A stretch of 5,852 bases of DNA from Planctomycetaceae bacterium (GTDB taxonomy: Bacteria > Planctomycetota > Phycisphaerae > Phycisphaerales > SM1A02), in NCBI GenBank assembly GCA_947474205.1, contig CANJIC010000132.1, positions 1-5,852 on the forward strand. Reading direction: 5' to 3'. Positions 5,558 through 5,852 of this stretch are shown here, in pieces. The notes beneath the pieces were generated by a model, which did no database searches, was not told the origin of the DNA, and was given only the letters and a program-made list of their open reading frames with translations. Position 1 is the stretch's first letter; each line of letters starts with the position of its first letter. The position numbers and the translations under genes are program-made.

Positions 5558-5596
5558 GATAAACTACTATTGCATAATACACAATACAAGTTTATC
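5558..5596 (-). promoter_or_regulatory. 39-bp operator dyad and promoter of the antitoxin-like gene
   Basis: GATAAACT (5558-5565) is the exact reverse complement of AGTTTATC (5589-5596). Nested within, TATTG (5568-5572) mirrors CAATA (5582-5586), each two bases inside the outer arms, around a 9-base centre. Thirteen of 15 arm positions therefore pair about one axis near 5577, which suits a dimeric winged-helix repressor. On the minus strand, TTGTAT (5589-5584), a 17-base spacer and TAGTTT (5566-5561) make a plausible promoter inside the dyad. TATTAT (5579-5574) is an alternative -10. The dyad ends five bases before ATG 5553, so binding would block transcription, consistent with autoregulation of a toxin-antitoxin operon. 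Confidence 0.6.
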
Positions 5597-5619
5597 ATTT
5601 TATTTTTATGTACACAATC

Positions 5620-5646
5620 TTCAGCCAAAGGCGGTCGTTGGCTGAA
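5620..5646. other. 9-bp hairpin in the 250-bp region upstream of the antitoxin-like gene
   Basis: TTCAGCCAA (5620-5628) pairs perfectly with TTGGCTGAA (5638-5646) around a 9-base loop. It lies between the end of the right-edge gene (5804) and the antitoxin promoter. On the minus strand it could end transcripts from that gene, but the T-run expected right after a terminator stem is missing (AGATTGTG follows), so termination is uncertain. Apart from this hairpin, the dyad and the right direct repeat, I see no gene or other signal in 5554-5803. Confidence 0.4.
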
Positions 5647-5802
5647 CCGTGTGTTCACAAATGCCATTTCTTTAACCAAATCAAGCATCTTTGCAGGCTA
5701 ATGCTCTGCGGGCCGCTTTCAGAAATCCATGCTGTTTTTCCTGATGTTGATGTGCGCCACACGCTTCACGGGGCGTTCACGAACACGCTTTGAGGAACCT
5801 CG

Positions 5803-5848
5803 CTTAATACCCCAGCACAACCACGCCCGGCAGGTTGTCAAAGTCGCG
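5803..5848. repeat. right 46-bp direct repeat, forming a gene 3' end
   Basis: Partner of the repeat at 4291-4336 (44/46 identical, offset 1512). This copy contains the in-frame TAA stop (complement of 5804-5806) of the gene entering from the right, whereas the left copy has GAA there. The core's ACAACC/GGTTGT dyad lies at 5817-5822 and 5833-5838. Whether the similarity continues past 5848 is doubtful: the next bases, GACA here and AGCC on the left, differ. Confidence 0.85.
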
Positions 5849-5852
5849 GACA
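5804..5852 (-). CDS. 3' end of a gene entering from the right edge, unidentified
   Basis: On the minus strand the last 15 sense codons before TAA read VRDFDNLPGVVVLGY, an ordinary globular C-terminus with GC-rich codons like those of the salvage genes. Only this fragment is visible, so the product cannot be named. The case for coding is the clean stop, the codon choice, and the fact that the left repeat keeps the same reading frame apart from its stop. The gene would be co-directional with the antitoxin-like gene and convergent with the Wzz-like gene before the cassette arrived. Confidence 0.5.
   Translation of the reverse strand, partial: VRDFDNLPGVVVLGY

Larger units (their letters stand above)
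4291..5848. mobile_element. putative toxin-antitoxin cassette between direct repeats
   Basis: The two 46-bp direct repeats are offset by 1512 bp and enclose only an antitoxin-like gene, its promoter region and a toxin remnant, all on the minus strand. The right repeat forms the 3' end of the neighbouring gene, the arrangement seen when an element integrates at a gene end and restores it while leaving a second copy at the far side. No integrase, transposase or terminal inverted repeat is present, so if mobile it must move by outside functions or by recombination between the repeats. A simple local duplication of the gene end followed by insertion is the alternative. Confidence 0.4.

Noticed and set aside
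5554..5688. Longer antitoxin-like protein starting at ATG 5688
   Set aside because: The extra 45 codons would read through the AT-rich promoter and the 39-bp dyad, and the sequence there does not look like protein.
4291..5848. Integron gene cassette with attC sites carrying a toxin-antitoxin pair
   Set aside because: The dyad in the repeats lacks the GTTRRRY/RYYYAAC boxes at its ends (GTTGTCA does not fit), and the repeat is coding sequence of a neighbouring gene.

Overview
Bacterial chromosomal DNA with six recognisable protein genes, one gene remnant, and one gene that only enters at the right edge. The taxon cannot be fixed from sequence alone. The core genes are rich in GCG/CGC codons. 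Shine-Dalgarno sites are scarce: only the minus-strand kinase has a clear one. Three other starts have a TANNNT hexamer 6-9 bases upstream, as expected for leaderless or nearly leaderless transcripts. The Wzz-like gene suggests an organism that makes surface polysaccharide. I would not name a phylum.

Left part (1-3343): pyrimidine nucleoside salvage. The 3' end of an RluA-family pseudouridine synthase overlaps a type II (TK1-like) thymidine kinase by four bases. After a repeat-filled 419-bp gap comes a convergent uridine kinase-like gene. It is divergent, across 51 bp, from a concentrative nucleoside transporter (CNT/NupC family). Import by the transporter and trapping by the two kinases form a coherent pathway.

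The gap at 837-1255 lies between two convergent 3' ends. It holds about three 41-bp tandem units, a long inverted repeat (18 bp perfect, then 5 bp more after a bulge), and more than four 48-bp tandem units that repeat the right arm of that inverted repeat.

Middle (3395-4255): a small Wzz-like chain-length-determinant family protein with two membrane segments. Its gene looks more AT-rich than the salvage genes.

Right part (4291-5852): a compact unit bounded by 46-bp direct repeats (44/46 identical). It carries, on the minus strand, a 328-codon winged-helix protein that resembles antitoxins of AbiE-type (type IV) toxin-antitoxin systems. A 77-codon ORF overlaps its end. I read that ORF as the fused two ends of an AbiEii-like nucleotidyltransferase toxin whose catalytic middle has been deleted in frame. 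A 39-bp dyad lies just before the antitoxin start. The right repeat copy is the last codons and stop of another minus-strand gene that runs off the window, so the module appears to sit at that gene's 3' end. The left copy has lost the stop codon. The likely story is a toxin-antitoxin cassette placed at a gene end, followed by disarming of the toxin. The family matches come from memory of the families and need a database search.
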